Of a stretch of 64,000 nt of DNA, positions 10,040-19,319 are shown piece by piece (positions within the stretch are counted from its first letter, which is position 1; every line of letters begins with the position of its first letter). This DNA comes from Tissierella sp. P1 (lineage in GTDB: Bacteria > Bacillota > Clostridia > Tissierellales > Tissierellaceae), in the NCBI RefSeq assembly GCF_002266425.1, contig NZ_NPMN01000020.1, positions 1 through 64,000 on the forward strand, written 5' to 3'. Both the position numbers and the translations under genes were made by a program. The notes under the pieces are model-generated. The model had not been told where the DNA came from, searched no databases, and saw only the letters and a program-made list of their open reading frames with translations.

Positions 10040-11337
10040 ATGGAAAATAAAAAAACGGAAATGGATATTGTTTATGGTATTGAAGATAAGCCAGAGTTAT
10101 CCAAAGCCATACCTTTAGCATTTCAACATATATTAGCTATGTTTGCTGCCAATATTACTGTACCCCTTTTATTATCAGCTTTATTAGATTTACCACCAAG
10201 TGAAACAACATTTTTAATACAATGTGCTTTACTTATGGCTGGAGTAGCAACCTTTATTCAGATAATGAAATATAAAGGGATAGGCTCAGGGCTTCCTATA
10301 GTAATGGGGACTAGCAATGCTTTTATATCTACAGTTTTAGCCATAGCCAAAGATTTTGGAATAGGTGGAGTTTTAGGTGCTAGCTTTATCGGAGGATTAT
10401 TTGAGGTATTTTTAGGGAAAAACCTTCTAAGATTAAAGAAAATATTTACGCCTTTAGTAGCAGGCATAGTAGTACTAACAATAGGGATAACACTTATACC
10501 TGTTGGTATAAAGCAGGCAGCAGGTGGAAGTACCAATATAGGGGATTTAAGAAGCTTACTAATTTCAACAACAGTTCTAGTCATAATAATTTTATTTAAT
10601 CAGAGCAAGAACAAATTCTTAAAATCCTCATCAATACTAATAGGATTAGTATCTGGATATTTAATATCTTATTTTTTAGGAATAATAGATATAACTCCAG
10701 TGATGGAATCAAGCTGGATTTCACTACCTAAGCCTTTTGCATATAAATGGTCATTTAAACCAACTGCTATTATAGCCATGCTTTTCATGTATGTTGCCAC
10801 AGCAATAGAAACCATAGGAGATATATCTGCCCTTACTATCGGAGCAGAAGCAGAGAAGCCACTGACGAAGAAATGAGTGGAGGAGTAATTGCCGATGGAT
10901 TAGGAAGTAGTATAGCAGCTTTATTTAACGGATTTCCTAATACTTCCTATACTCAGAATATAGGAGTAGTTAACTTAACAGGTGTATTTAGCAGACATGT
11001 GGTAAAGATAGGAGGAATTATTTTAATAGTTCTATCTATATTTCCTAAATTTGGTTCTTTGATAGCTATAATGCCAGAACCAGTATTAGGAGGGGCAGCT
11101 ATCGCCATGTTTTCTATGGTAGCTGTATCTGGCTTATCTTTATTGAGAAATATAAAGATGAATAGTAGAAACATGCTTATAATCGCAATATCCTTAGGAC
11201 TTGGTATAGGATTAAATATAGTACCGGAAGCAACCCAAAATTTGCCTAGAGATATACAACTTTTCTTGACATCTGGAGTAGTTCCAGCAGGATTAGTATC
11301 AATAATCTTAGATTTATGTCTACCAGATAATGAGTAA
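10040..11337 (+). pseudogene. NCS2-family uracil/xanthine permease, frameshifted
   Basis: Two frames together give a 432-residue nucleobase:cation symporter-2 protein, the normal length. The first frame (ATG 10040, SD GAGGTG) ends at 10876. The real continuation is DEEMSGGVIADG, the conserved NCS2 motif region, running to 11337. One base is missing near CC at 10859-10860. NCS2 carriers import uracil, xanthine or urate. In this operon it would bring in the heterocyclic substrate. The rest of both halves is well conserved, so a consensus error is as likely as a true loss. Confidence 0.85.
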
Positions 11338-11364
11338 GGATTAACTAAGAGGAAGGGACGGTCT

Positions 11365-12309
11365 ATGGAGAAAGATGGATATGAAATCATAAGTTTTAGT
11401 GCTTATGCTTATGACAAACACTTCATTGAATTTTTTAATGAGAATAGGAATTTAGAGAGAGTAGGCAAAATCCACAGCATCTACTCTAGAACTATAAACT
11501 TTTTAGATAATAAAGACAATATGTATACCATAGGATCTAAAAGTATAGATAATAGTCCCTTCACCTTGAGAATAGACAATAGAAATATAAGTTTTGAAGA
11601 TTTGGATTTAGAAGAAGGAAATAGATTATTTAAAATGGACAACAGCCTAATTATAGAGGATAAAGTAAAAATAGATTTGGGATCTAATGGCATATTGTGG
11701 AATCCTAATGTAGAAAAGAGAAGAGATTTAAATAAAAACTTAATAATGAAAAATATAGGATATTTTAATGATTTTATTTTAGAGAAGGGTTCAAATGGTG
11801 GATGTAGATATTTTTATTTAGAGAATTATTTAAAAGTAAAAGCTTGTAATCTCGGGTTAATTGAAAAAGAATTATCGGTGAGAATAGAAGTATTCTTAGA
11901 TGCTTTAAATTATGGAAATATAGATGAAGTTAAGATTAATTCCTTAATCGGATTTGGAATTGGGTTAACACCTTCTGGTGATGATTTTCTAACGGGTTTC
12001 TTATCCGTACTAAATATAATCTCAACAGATTATTCCAATAAAATAAAAAGAAAATTAATAAATTTAATTGATATAGATAAAATCTCAACTACTGATGTAA
12101 GCAAACAAATGCTTTCAATTACTTTAAGAGGTGAATCCAGAGAATATATTTTAAGTTTTATAAATGCATTCTTAGATGGAGATAAAGAACAGTTCCTTTT
12201 ATTTTTGGAAAGATTACTGAATATTGGGTCTTCTTCCGGGACTGACCTAGCTGTTGGAGTAGTTACTGCATTTATTTTATTAATAAACAATTTCAATATG
12301 GAGGAATAA
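11365..12309 (+). CDS. DUF2877 protein (oxamate carbamoyltransferase subunit, AllH/YlbF-like)
   Basis: A 314-residue soluble protein with the DUF2877 signature GIGLTPSGDDFLTGF near residues 198-212. In Escherichia coli the homologous allF-allG-allH products together form the oxamate carbamoyltransferase of anaerobic allantoin use. It converts oxalurate and phosphate to oxamate and carbamoyl phosphate. The gene is followed 5 bases later by fdrA, then DUF1116 and carbamate kinase, the same set as in E. coli but with this subunit first. The substrate in this organism could be another acylurea. Confidence 0.85.
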   Translation: MEKDGYEIISFSAYAYDKHFIEFFNENRNLERVGKIHSIYSRTINFLDNKDNMYTIGSKSIDNSPFTLRIDNRNISFEDLDLEEGNRLFKMDNSLIIEDKVKIDLGSNGILWNPNVEKRRDLNKNLIMKNIGYFNDFILEKGSNGGCRYFYLENYLKVKACNLGLIEKELSVRIEVFLDALNYGNIDEVKINSLIGFGIGLTPSGDDFLTGFLSVLNIISTDYSNKIKRKLINLIDIDKISTTDVSKQMLSITLRGESREYILSFINAFLDGDKEQFLLFLERLLNIGSSSGTDLAVGVVTAFILLINNFNMEE

Positions 12310-12314
12310 GAACT

Positions 12315-13850
12315 ATGAAAAATACAATAATTAGAAAAAATGCTTATTATGACTCTGTTACTTTGATGTCTTTGTCCAGTAAAATACTAGATGTAAACGG
12401 GGTAGAAGAGGCAGTAGTATCTATGGCAACAGAAATGAATAAACAATTGCTACAAAATGTTGGATTAGCTACAAAGGAGTCAGATGATGCTGGAAATAAT
12501 GATTTAATGATTGCTATAAAGGCAGAAAATGAGAATAGTTATGAGGAGGCTTTAAAGTTAGTAGAAGAGCTTTTAAGTCCAAAAAATAAAAAGAAGAAAA
12601 AAGGAGAACTAGAAAGTCCCAAGACAATCGATACAGCATTACAACAAATGGAAGATGCTAATTTAGCAGTAATTTCAGTACCGGGGCGATATGCAGCCAG
12701 GGAAGCAAAAAAAGCTTTGGAAAAAGGTCTTCATGTAATGATGTTTAGTGACAATGTAACTCTAGAAGAGGAAAAAGAGTTAAAGGAAATAGGTAGAGAA
12801 AAAGGACTTTTAGTAATGGGACCTGATTGCGGTACTGCTAGTATAAACAATGTTGGATTGTGTTTTGCCAATGAAGTAAGAAATGGAGATATAGGAATAG
12901 TTGGAGCTTCAGGTACAGGACTTCAAGAGGTCATGGTTCAAATCCATAGACTTGGAGGAGGAATCTCTCAAGGAATAGGAACAGGAGGAAGAGACCTTAA
13001 AGAAGAAATTGGTGGAATTATGATGATAGAAGGGCTAAAGGCTTTAAGTAGAGATAAGGATACTGAAGTAATAGTTTTGATCTCTAAGCCGCCAGCAAAA
13101 TCTGTGGAAAAGAAAATACTGGAGGAAGTAAAGAAGGTAGATAAACCAGTAGTTATATGTTTTATAGATGGAGATAAAGAAGATGAAAAGGATTCAAAGG
13201 CTACATTTGTTTATGGACTTTATGAAGCAGCAAAGAAAGCTGTGGAGCTATCAAGTGGATGTAAAGAGGAAATTGGAAAAGAGAATAATTCATTTATAGA
13301 TGTTAAAGAGTTGAAGAAGTCATTAAAGCCAGGACAAAGGTATTTTAGAGGATTATTCTGTGGAGGTACATTATGTGCTGAAGCACTATCTATTTTAAGG
13401 GGAAGCTTTGATTCTGTTAGAAGCAATGTAGCTAAAAATGAAAACGAAAAGCTTGAGAACATAAATGATTATCATGGGAATGTACTATTAGATTTAGGAG
13501 AAGATGAATTCACTGTAGGAAAACCTCATCCCATGATAGAGCCTACTTTAAGGCTTGATAGGATAATAAAAGAAGCAAAGGATGAAGAAGTAGGAGTTAT
13601 ACTCATGGATTTTGAACTAGGATATGGGTCTCATGAAGATCCTGTAGGAGTTACTATAAAATCTATTAAAGAGGCAAAAAATATTGCTAATTCTCATGGA
13701 AGAAATTTAATATTTGTAGCTTATATTTGTGGTACAGATATTGATAAACAAAATTATGAAAATCAAAGAAAAATGTTAGAGCAGGAAGGAGTATTAATTG
13801 CAGAAAGTAATATTGAAGCAGCCAATATAGTAATAGAAATATTATCATAA
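12315..13850 (+). CDS. fdrA: FdrA-family protein (oxamate carbamoyltransferase subunit)
   Basis: A 511-residue protein related to the alpha subunit of succinyl-CoA synthetase. After a poorly conserved N-terminus, a Rossmann-like CoA-ligase region carries PGRYAAREAKKALE and VMGPDCGTASINN. The nucleotide/phosphate loop is GIVGASGTGLQEV, followed by GISQGIGTGGRDL. The second CoA-ligase-like half has ILMDFELGYGSHEDP. In the known complex this subunit helps carbamoyl transfer between oxalurate and phosphate. It sits 5 bases after DUF2877 and 14 before DUF1116, indicating one operon and one complex. Confidence 0.9.
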   Translation: MKNTIIRKNAYYDSVTLMSLSSKILDVNGVEEAVVSMATEMNKQLLQNVGLATKESDDAGNNDLMIAIKAENENSYEEALKLVEELLSPKNKKKKKGELESPKTIDTALQQMEDANLAVISVPGRYAAREAKKALEKGLHVMMFSDNVTLEEEKELKEIGREKGLLVMGPDCGTASINNVGLCFANEVRNGDIGIVGASGTGLQEVMVQIHRLGGGISQGIGTGGRDLKEEIGGIMMIEGLKALSRDKDTEVIVLISKPPAKSVEKKILEEVKKVDKPVVICFIDGDKEDEKDSKATFVYGLYEAAKKAVELSSGCKEEIGKENNSFIDVKELKKSLKPGQRYFRGLFCGGTLCAEALSILRGSFDSVRSNVAKNENEKLENINDYHGNVLLDLGEDEFTVGKPHPMIEPTLRLDRIIKEAKDEEVGVILMDFELGYGSHEDPVGVTIKSIKEAKNIANSHGRNLIFVAYICGTDIDKQNYENQRKMLEQEGVLIAESNIEAANIVIEILS

Positions 13851-13864
13851 TAGGAGGGTTTGAC

Positions 13865-15280
13865 ATGAGTGGTATTAATAATTTGTTTTCACAAGAATTA
13901 AAGATATTAAATATAGGGACAAGCAAATTTAAAGACGATCTAGAACTTCAGGGGCAAGATGTATTGCAACTAGATTGGGTACCTGCTGCTGGTGGAGATA
14001 TAGAATTATTAAATATGATTGATAGATTATCTGGTAGAGAAGATATAAAAGAGGCTAATAAAAAGGCAGTAGAAAGAATGATGAATTCTCATCCTATGCT
14101 CATAGATATAGATAAGGCAATAAATGTAATCCCGGGGATGAAGGAAAATATGATACTCCATTCGGGACCACCTATAGAATGGGAAAGAATGGCTGGACCA
14201 ATGAAGGGAGCCGTAATAGGAGCTTTAATTTATGAAGGCAGAGCTAAAAATGAAGAAGAAGCAATAAAGATAGCATCATCGGGAGAAATTGAGTTTTCAC
14301 CTTGTAATGAATACTGTACTGTGGGACCTATGGCAGGTATAGTATCTCCTTCTATGCCAGTACATGTAGTATATAACAAGACATATGGAAATTATGGTTA
14401 TTGTACAATTAATGAGGGATTAGGAAAGGTTCTAAGATATGGTGCATTTAATGATGAAGTTATAGAAAGACTTAAATGGATAGAAGAAGAGTTTGCACCT
14501 ACTATGAAAAAGGCTTTAAAGAGTATTGATGGAGGAATAGATATAAAGTCTATAATTTCTCAAGCAGTTCATATGGGAGATGAATGTCATAATAGGAACA
14601 AGGCTGCTACTAGTTTATTCTTTAGGGAAATAACTTCTTATATCATAGATACTGATGTAGATATAGACATAAAAAAGAGAGTATTAAATTTCATAAAGAT
14701 GAATGAACATTATTTCCTAAATCTATCTATGCCATCCTGTAAGGTTGCAACAGATGCAGCTCATGGAGTAGAAAATTCTACTGTGGTAACTACAATGGCA
14801 AGAAACGGTGTAGATTTTGGAATAAGAGTAAGTGGTCTTGGTGAAGGCCAATGGTTTACTGCTCCTGCAAATATGATAAAAGGACTGATGTTCCCAGGGT
14901 TTAAAGAGGAAGATGCTAACCCAGACATAGGAGATAGTGCTATTACAGAAACCATGGGCATAGGAGGATTTGCCATGGGTGGGTCTCCAGCTATAGTTCA
15001 GTTTGTAGGAGGAACTGTAGAAGATGCCATTGGATATAGTGAAAAAATGTATGAAATAACTGTAGGTGAAAATACAAATTATTCTATTCCAACTTTAGAC
15101 TTTCGTGGTTCTGCCATAGGAATAGATATAGTTAAAGTAATTGAAAAAGGTATTTTACCTATAATCAATACTGGAATGGCTCATAAGGTTGCAGGTATAG
15201 GACAAGTTGGTGCAGGTTTAGTAAGTCCACCAATGGAATGTTTTAAAAAGGCAATTCTTGAGTTTAATAAAAATAACTAG
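13865..15280 (+). CDS. DUF1116 protein (oxamate carbamoyltransferase subunit, AllG/YlbE-like)
   Basis: A 471-residue soluble protein matching the DUF1116 family, with PAAGGD near residue 40, HSGPPIEWERMAGPMKGA, EFSPCNEYCTVGPMAGI and a C-terminal AHKVAGIGQVGAGLVSPPMECF. It is the usual partner of FdrA. In E. coli this family is the third subunit of oxamate carbamoyltransferase. The ATG follows TAGGAGGG. Spacing to the next gene (carbamate kinase) is 9 bases. The subunit that binds the acylurea has not been read from sequence. Confidence 0.88.
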   Translation: MSGINNLFSQELKILNIGTSKFKDDLELQGQDVLQLDWVPAAGGDIELLNMIDRLSGREDIKEANKKAVERMMNSHPMLIDIDKAINVIPGMKENMILHSGPPIEWERMAGPMKGAVIGALIYEGRAKNEEEAIKIASSGEIEFSPCNEYCTVGPMAGIVSPSMPVHVVYNKTYGNYGYCTINEGLGKVLRYGAFNDEVIERLKWIEEEFAPTMKKALKSIDGGIDIKSIISQAVHMGDECHNRNKAATSLFFREITSYIIDTDVDIDIKKRVLNFIKMNEHYFLNLSMPSCKVATDAAHGVENSTVVTTMARNGVDFGIRVSGLGEGQWFTAPANMIKGLMFPGFKEEDANPDIGDSAITETMGIGGFAMGGSPAIVQFVGGTVEDAIGYSEKMYEITVGENTNYSIPTLDFRGSAIGIDIVKVIEKGILPIINTGMAHKVAGIGQVGAGLVSPPMECFKKAILEFNKNN

Positions 15281-15289
15281 GAGGGAAAT

Positions 15290-16201
15290 ATGAGCAGGAT
15301 ATTAATTGCTTTAGGAGGAAATGCTTTAGGAGATACTCCAAAAGAACAATTTGAGCTGGTAAAGGAAACGGCAAAACCAATAGTAGACCTTATAGAGAAA
15401 GGGCACGAAGTAATAATTGCTCATGGAAATGGGCCTCAAGTAGGTATGATTAACCTAGCTATGGAAGAAGTATCTATGCCTTTTCCAGAATGTATTGCAA
15501 TGAGTCAGGGATATATTGGATACCATCTCCAAAATAGAATATATGAAGAGTTAAATAGAAGAAATATAAATAAAGATGTGGTAGCTATAGTAACTCAAGT
15601 TGTAGTAGATGAAAATGATGAAGCTTTACAGAATCCTACAAAGCCTATAGGAAGATTTTATTCTAAAGAAGAAGCAGAAAAACTAGTAATAGCAAAGGGC
15701 TATAAAATGATAGAGGATTCTGGGAGAGGATATAGAAGAGTAGTAGCTTCACCAAAACCTATAGACATAGTTGAAAAAGAATGTATAAAAACTCTAGTGA
15801 AGGATGGACATATAGTAATAACAGTTGGTGGTGGCGGAATTCCAGTAGTTAAAAAAGACTTTGGCTATGAAGGAGTTAACGGTGTAATAGATAAAGATTT
15901 CGCTAGCGGCAAAATTGCAGAATTAGTTGATGCAGATTATTTGTTTGTCCTAACAGCTGTGGATAGAATAGCTATCAACTTTGGAAAGGAAGACCAAACC
16001 AATTTAGATAAGATGTCTATAGAAGAGGCTTATAGATATATAGAAGAAGGACAATTTGCACCGGGAAGTATGCTTCCAAAGGTAATAGCGGCAGTAAATT
16101 TTGCCAAATCAAGAAAAGGAAGACAAGCAATAATAGCTTCATTAGAAAAAGCAAAGGAAGCATTAGTTGGAGAAAGTGGAACAATAATATATAATAGTTA
16201 G
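15290..16201 (+). CDS. arcC: Carbamate kinase
   Basis: A 303-residue amino-acid-kinase-fold enzyme, full length. The N-terminal ALGGNALG, the carbamoyl-phosphate loop AHGNGPQVG, TVGGGGIPV and the C-terminal GSMLPKV motifs are all present. It transfers phosphate from carbamoyl phosphate to ADP, giving ATP, ammonia and CO2. As the last step after the FdrA complex it would be the energy-yielding reaction of this locus. The ATG follows AGGAGGGAAAT, 9 bases after DUF1116. No clear terminator follows, so transcription may continue into the M20 gene. Confidence 0.95.
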   Translation: MSRILIALGGNALGDTPKEQFELVKETAKPIVDLIEKGHEVIIAHGNGPQVGMINLAMEEVSMPFPECIAMSQGYIGYHLQNRIYEELNRRNINKDVVAIVTQVVVDENDEALQNPTKPIGRFYSKEEAEKLVIAKGYKMIEDSGRGYRRVVASPKPIDIVEKECIKTLVKDGHIVITVGGGGIPVVKKDFGYEGVNGVIDKDFASGKIAELVDADYLFVLTAVDRIAINFGKEDQTNLDKMSIEEAYRYIEEGQFAPGSMLPKVIAAVNFAKSRKGRQAIIASLEKAKEALVGESGTIIYNS

Positions 16202-16324
16202 AGTAATACTAAGATGGATTATATGATATAATTAGAGACATTACAGATATAAGAGATATAATGAAATGAAGATAGCTTTATATACGGTATAGATTGCTAA
16301 ATTAATCATTGAGGTGATGTAGAT

Positions 16325-17512
16325 ATGTTCAATATAATCCAAGAAGTAAAGAAAATAGAAGAAGATATAATTAACTGGAGAAGAGAACTTCATCAAATAC
16401 CAGAAATAGGACTGGATTTACCAAAGACCGCAAAGTTTATAATGGATGAATTAGATAATATGAATATAGAATACCATACCTTAGTAAATGGAAATGCTAT
16501 CGTAGGATTAATAAAAGGTAAAGAAGAAGGAAAGACCATAGGATTAAGGGCAGACACCGATGCTCTTCCTGTTAAAGAAAAAACGGGATTAGAATTTGCG
16601 TCAAATAATGGATGTATGCATGCCTGTGGACATGATGGACATACTGCCATCTTGCTAGGAGTAGCTAAGGTATTAAATGAAAATAAAGATAAGTTCAAAG
16701 GTAATATAAAGTTATTATTTCAACCTGGAGAGGAATATCCAGGTGGTGCAAAACCTATGATAGAAGAAGGTGCCTTGGAAAATCCTAAGGTAGATGCTGT
16801 AATGGGACTGCACTTAGGAAATCTAGGGAAGGAAATTCCTAAAGGAAAAATAGGAGTATCTTATGGAATTATGATGGCAGCAGTAGATGTAATGTATATT
16901 AAAATAAATGGCAAGGGTTCTCATGGTGCATACCCTCATCAATCTATAGACCCTATTGTTACAGCTTCAGAAATTGTTTTAGCACTACAGACGATAATCA
17001 GCCGTGAAGTAGATCCAGTGGAACCAGCAGTAGTATCTGTTACTAGAATAGACGGTGGATTTAACCATAATATAATTCCGGATTCAGTTGAAATTCAAGG
17101 AACAATAAGGACGGTAAATGAAGAGACTAGGCAGAGAATCTCCAGAAGAATAGAAGAAATAGTAAAGGGAGTAACCCTAGCCCATGGAGCCAGCTATGAG
17201 ATTGATTATGAATTCTGTTATCCGGCACTTATAAACTCAGAGGAGTTTACTAAGGGATTTGTAGAATCTGCTAAGAAGATAATCCCAGAAGAAGATATAG
17301 TAGAGATGAAATCACCTGTAATGGGTGCAGAGGATATGTCCTTTTTCTTACAAAGAGTTCCGGGAACCTTTTTCTATCTTAGTAACATGGCAGAAATAGA
17401 CGGAGAATTCCACCCGCATCACAATCCTAAGTTTGATATAGACGAAGGACAAATGTGGAAGGGTGCAGCCCTTATTATACAGAATACAATAGATTGGTTA
17501 AATAAAAACTAG
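16325..17512 (+). CDS. M20-family amidohydrolase (hippurate/N-acyl amino acid hydrolase type)
   Basis: A 395-residue metallohydrolase. Metal-binding motifs are visible: LRADTDALP, CMHACGHDGHTA with the key Cys and His, QPGEEYPGG with the catalytic Glu pair, and HPHHNPKFD near the C-terminus. The dimerisation domain (about 185-300) begins near GSHGAYPHQSIDP. The family removes acyl groups from amides; allantoate and ureido-acid hydrolases are more distant relatives. At the end of the operon it may free ammonia or an acid from the amide product of carbamoyl transfer, which is an inference. Its stop codon lies inside the terminator hairpin copy at 17506-17527. Confidence 0.88.
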   Translation: MFNIIQEVKKIEEDIINWRRELHQIPEIGLDLPKTAKFIMDELDNMNIEYHTLVNGNAIVGLIKGKEEGKTIGLRADTDALPVKEKTGLEFASNNGCMHACGHDGHTAILLGVAKVLNENKDKFKGNIKLLFQPGEEYPGGAKPMIEEGALENPKVDAVMGLHLGNLGKEIPKGKIGVSYGIMMAAVDVMYIKINGKGSHGAYPHQSIDPIVTASEIVLALQTIISREVDPVEPAVVSVTRIDGGFNHNIIPDSVEIQGTIRTVNEETRQRISRRIEEIVKGVTLAHGASYEIDYEFCYPALINSEEFTKGFVESAKKIIPEEDIVEMKSPVMGAEDMSFFLQRVPGTFFYLSNMAEIDGEFHPHHNPKFDIDEGQMWKGAALIIQNTIDWLNKN

Positions 17513-17527
17513 GCTTATGCCTAGTTT
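17506..17527 (+). repeat. 22-bp direct repeat, copy 1 (split terminator hairpin)
   Basis: Stem AAACTAGGC/GCCTAGTTT with loop TTAT. Here it is followed by CAGG instead of a T run. The same 22 bases occur at 19643-19664, there followed by the expected T run. The copies bracket the MerR/DUF6273/IS1182 cassette and are 2137 bp apart. Confidence 0.9.
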
Positions 17528-17528
17528 C

Positions 17529-17562
17529 AGGCCGTCGACATTTTATATGTTGATGGCCTTTT
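17529..17562 (+). terminator. Rho-independent terminator
   Basis: A 12-bp imperfect stem (AGGCCGTCGACA with TGTTGATGGCCT, the two mismatches being G-U pairs in RNA) is followed by TTTT. It is the effective terminator of the M20 gene as the sequence now stands. It lies just inside the left edge of the bracketed cassette. Confidence 0.75.
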
Positions 17563-17651
17563 AATATCTATGATTAGTAAAAGAATTATGCTATACTGAT
17601 TATTAGTCGGATAATATACACATTATTTGCCCGAATTTTTTGGTTTCTCTC

Positions 17652-17682
17652 TTGACTTTGACGTCGCGTCAACCTGTACACT
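17652..17682 (+). promoter_or_regulatory. MerR-type promoter with palindromic operator
   Basis: -35 TTGACT (17652-17657) and -10 TACACT (17677-17682) are separated by a long 19-bp spacer, typical of MerR-controlled promoters. The spacer contains a perfect palindrome, TTGACG-TCG-CGTCAA (17658-17672). An alternative reading uses TTGACG at 17658 with TATACT at 17683, also 19 bp apart. It lies directly before the MerR gene, so autoregulation is likely. Confidence 0.8.
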
Positions 17683-17705
17683 TATACTTGAAAGGGGGGA
17701 TAGTC

Positions 17706-18713
17706 ATAGAACTGCAAACCATCAGTCAAGTATCTAAACATTTTTCAATTTCAACTCGGACACTTAGATATTACGAACAAATAGGGTTGATAACACCTAT
17801 GAAAAAAGAAGATTTCGCTTATCGCGTATATGATATCGAAGCCATCACACGCCTGCGTCAGATTATTATTCTACGCAAACTGAGGATACCGCTTAAACAG
17901 ATTGCCGAGATTCTGCAAAGTGCGGATGTGGGTGTTGCAATCGAAGCCTTTGAGCGCAACCTTATGGAAATTGAGGACGAAATTACCGCACTCTCCACTA
18001 TCCGTAGCGTTATTAAAGCCTTTATCCAACATCTAAATCTTGGAAGTGCGATATTCGCACTACCGGATGATGAAGGTTTATTAGAAATTGTAGATTCATT
18101 GACTGTCTCTAAAATTAATTTCAAGGAGGCAAAGTCAATGGAACAACTTAACCACGCAAGCGAGAAGCTTAGTAAACTTGAGGACAAAGATGTACGGATT
18201 GTTTACCTTCCGCCCATGACCGTTGCTGCCGCTTACGCATCAGGAGAAGGCTGCGAAGGCAAAGTGATGGGCATGATTAATCAATTCGTAAAAGATAGCG
18301 GATTGTTAAAAATCAAACCAGACGCCCGAAGTTTTGGTTTTGACTGCTCTAAGGAGGAAGTAGTACTCGGAGAACCTTCTCACATATATGAAGGTTGGGT
18401 ATCTGTTCCCGATGACATAGAAATACCCATGCCTTTAGTAAAGCGAACCTTTAGTGGTGGGTTATATGCCGCACATGTATTGAGGACATGGGATTTTGAG
18501 GATTGGCGTTTATTAAGAGAATGGGTCAACGCCAGCGATAAATATGATAACGACTGGGATTCCCCACGCTGGATATCGCCTGAAACCGTTGCGGGGCAGG
18601 GATTTGAAGAAACGTTGAATTTTTATAATTTTATACAAAAAGGCAGTAAAATGGAAGATTTACAACTTGATTTATTATTCCCTATTAAGGAGAAGGACAA
18701 TGGAAGATTATAA
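17706..18713 (+). CDS. MerR-family regulator with GyrI-like effector domain
   Basis: An N-terminal MerR helix-turn-helix (ISQVSKHFSISTRTLRYYEQIGLI), a coiled-coil linker (about 75-115) and a C-terminal GyrI-like small-molecule-binding domain (from about 155). It is about 335 residues. The start is unusual. The strong SD AAAGGGGGG (17691-17699) points to ATA at 17706, where the family normally has ATG; the nearest standard in-frame starts are far (TTG 17640, without SD). Base composition is clearly more GC-rich than the neighbours, which suggests horizontal transfer. The 3' end overlaps the DUF6273 gene by 14 bases, so both are coexpressed from the operator-promoter upstream. Confidence 0.85.
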   Translation: MELQTISQVSKHFSISTRTLRYYEQIGLITPMKKEDFAYRVYDIEAITRLRQIIILRKLRIPLKQIAEILQSADVGVAIEAFERNLMEIEDEITALSTIRSVIKAFIQHLNLGSAIFALPDDEGLLEIVDSLTVSKINFKEAKSMEQLNHASEKLSKLEDKDVRIVYLPPMTVAAAYASGEGCEGKVMGMINQFVKDSGLLKIKPDARSFGFDCSKEEVVLGEPSHIYEGWVSVPDDIEIPMPLVKRTFSGGLYAAHVLRTWDFEDWRLLREWVNASDKYDNDWDSPRWISPETVAGQGFEETLNFYNFIQKGSKMEDLQLDLLFPIKEKDNGRL

Positions 18714-19311
18714 AATTGGCTCGATAATATCATTTGGTGACTACAACTGGCGTGTGCTTGACATACAAAATAACGCGGCTTTGGTTATAACTGAAGAAAT
18801 AATAGAACAACGTGCTTACCATGATGCTTATAAAGATATAACATGGGCTGACTGCGCGTTAAGAAAATATCTTAATGGTGAATTTTATGACAAATTCAAC
18901 GTAACTGATAAATCAAGGATAATTCCGGTAATAAATAAAAATCCTGATAATCAGTGGTATGGTTCAAAGGGCGGAGAAGATACGCAAGACAGTATATTTT
19001 TATTAAGCCTTGAGGAAGTGTGCAAATATTTCGGTGATAGCCGTTCAAAACTGCAAAACCGAGGAAAAAATCAAAGATATTGGTTTGAAAGAAAAGATGA
19101 AAACAACAGTAAGCGAATAGCAAGACTTCAGGGTAAAGAATGGAGTTGGTGGTGGTGGCTTCGGTCGCCCGGCCGCGTTAATGTAAAAGCCGTATACATC
19201 TTTGGGACTGACGGTAATATAGGTATCCAAGGCAACAATATATTGAAAGGCAACATCAGTGATGGCAAATGTACAGGCGGCGTCCGTCCTGCTTTGTGGT
19301 TGAATATATAA
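18700..19311 (+). CDS. DUF6273-domain protein
   Basis: A 203-residue protein, ATG at 18700 after AAGGAGAAGG. The first 60 residues (IGSIISFGDYNWRVLD, then RKYLNGEFYDKF) and the end (WWWLRSPG and GGVRPALWL) match DUF6273 proteins common in clostridia. The C-terminal WLRSPG and GVRPA pattern resembles the formylglycine-enzyme/C-type-lectin fold; this is a pattern judgement, not a search result. No signal peptide or membrane helix is visible. Overlap with the MerR gene implies translational coupling. Function is unknown. Confidence 0.75.
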   Translation: MEDYKIGSIISFGDYNWRVLDIQNNAALVITEEIIEQRAYHDAYKDITWADCALRKYLNGEFYDKFNVTDKSRIIPVINKNPDNQWYGSKGGEDTQDSIFLLSLEEVCKYFGDSRSKLQNRGKNQRYWFERKDENNSKRIARLQGKEWSWWWWLRSPGRVNVKAVYIFGTDGNIGIQGNNILKGNISDGKCTGGVRPALWLNI

Positions 19312-19319
19312 TTTCAATT

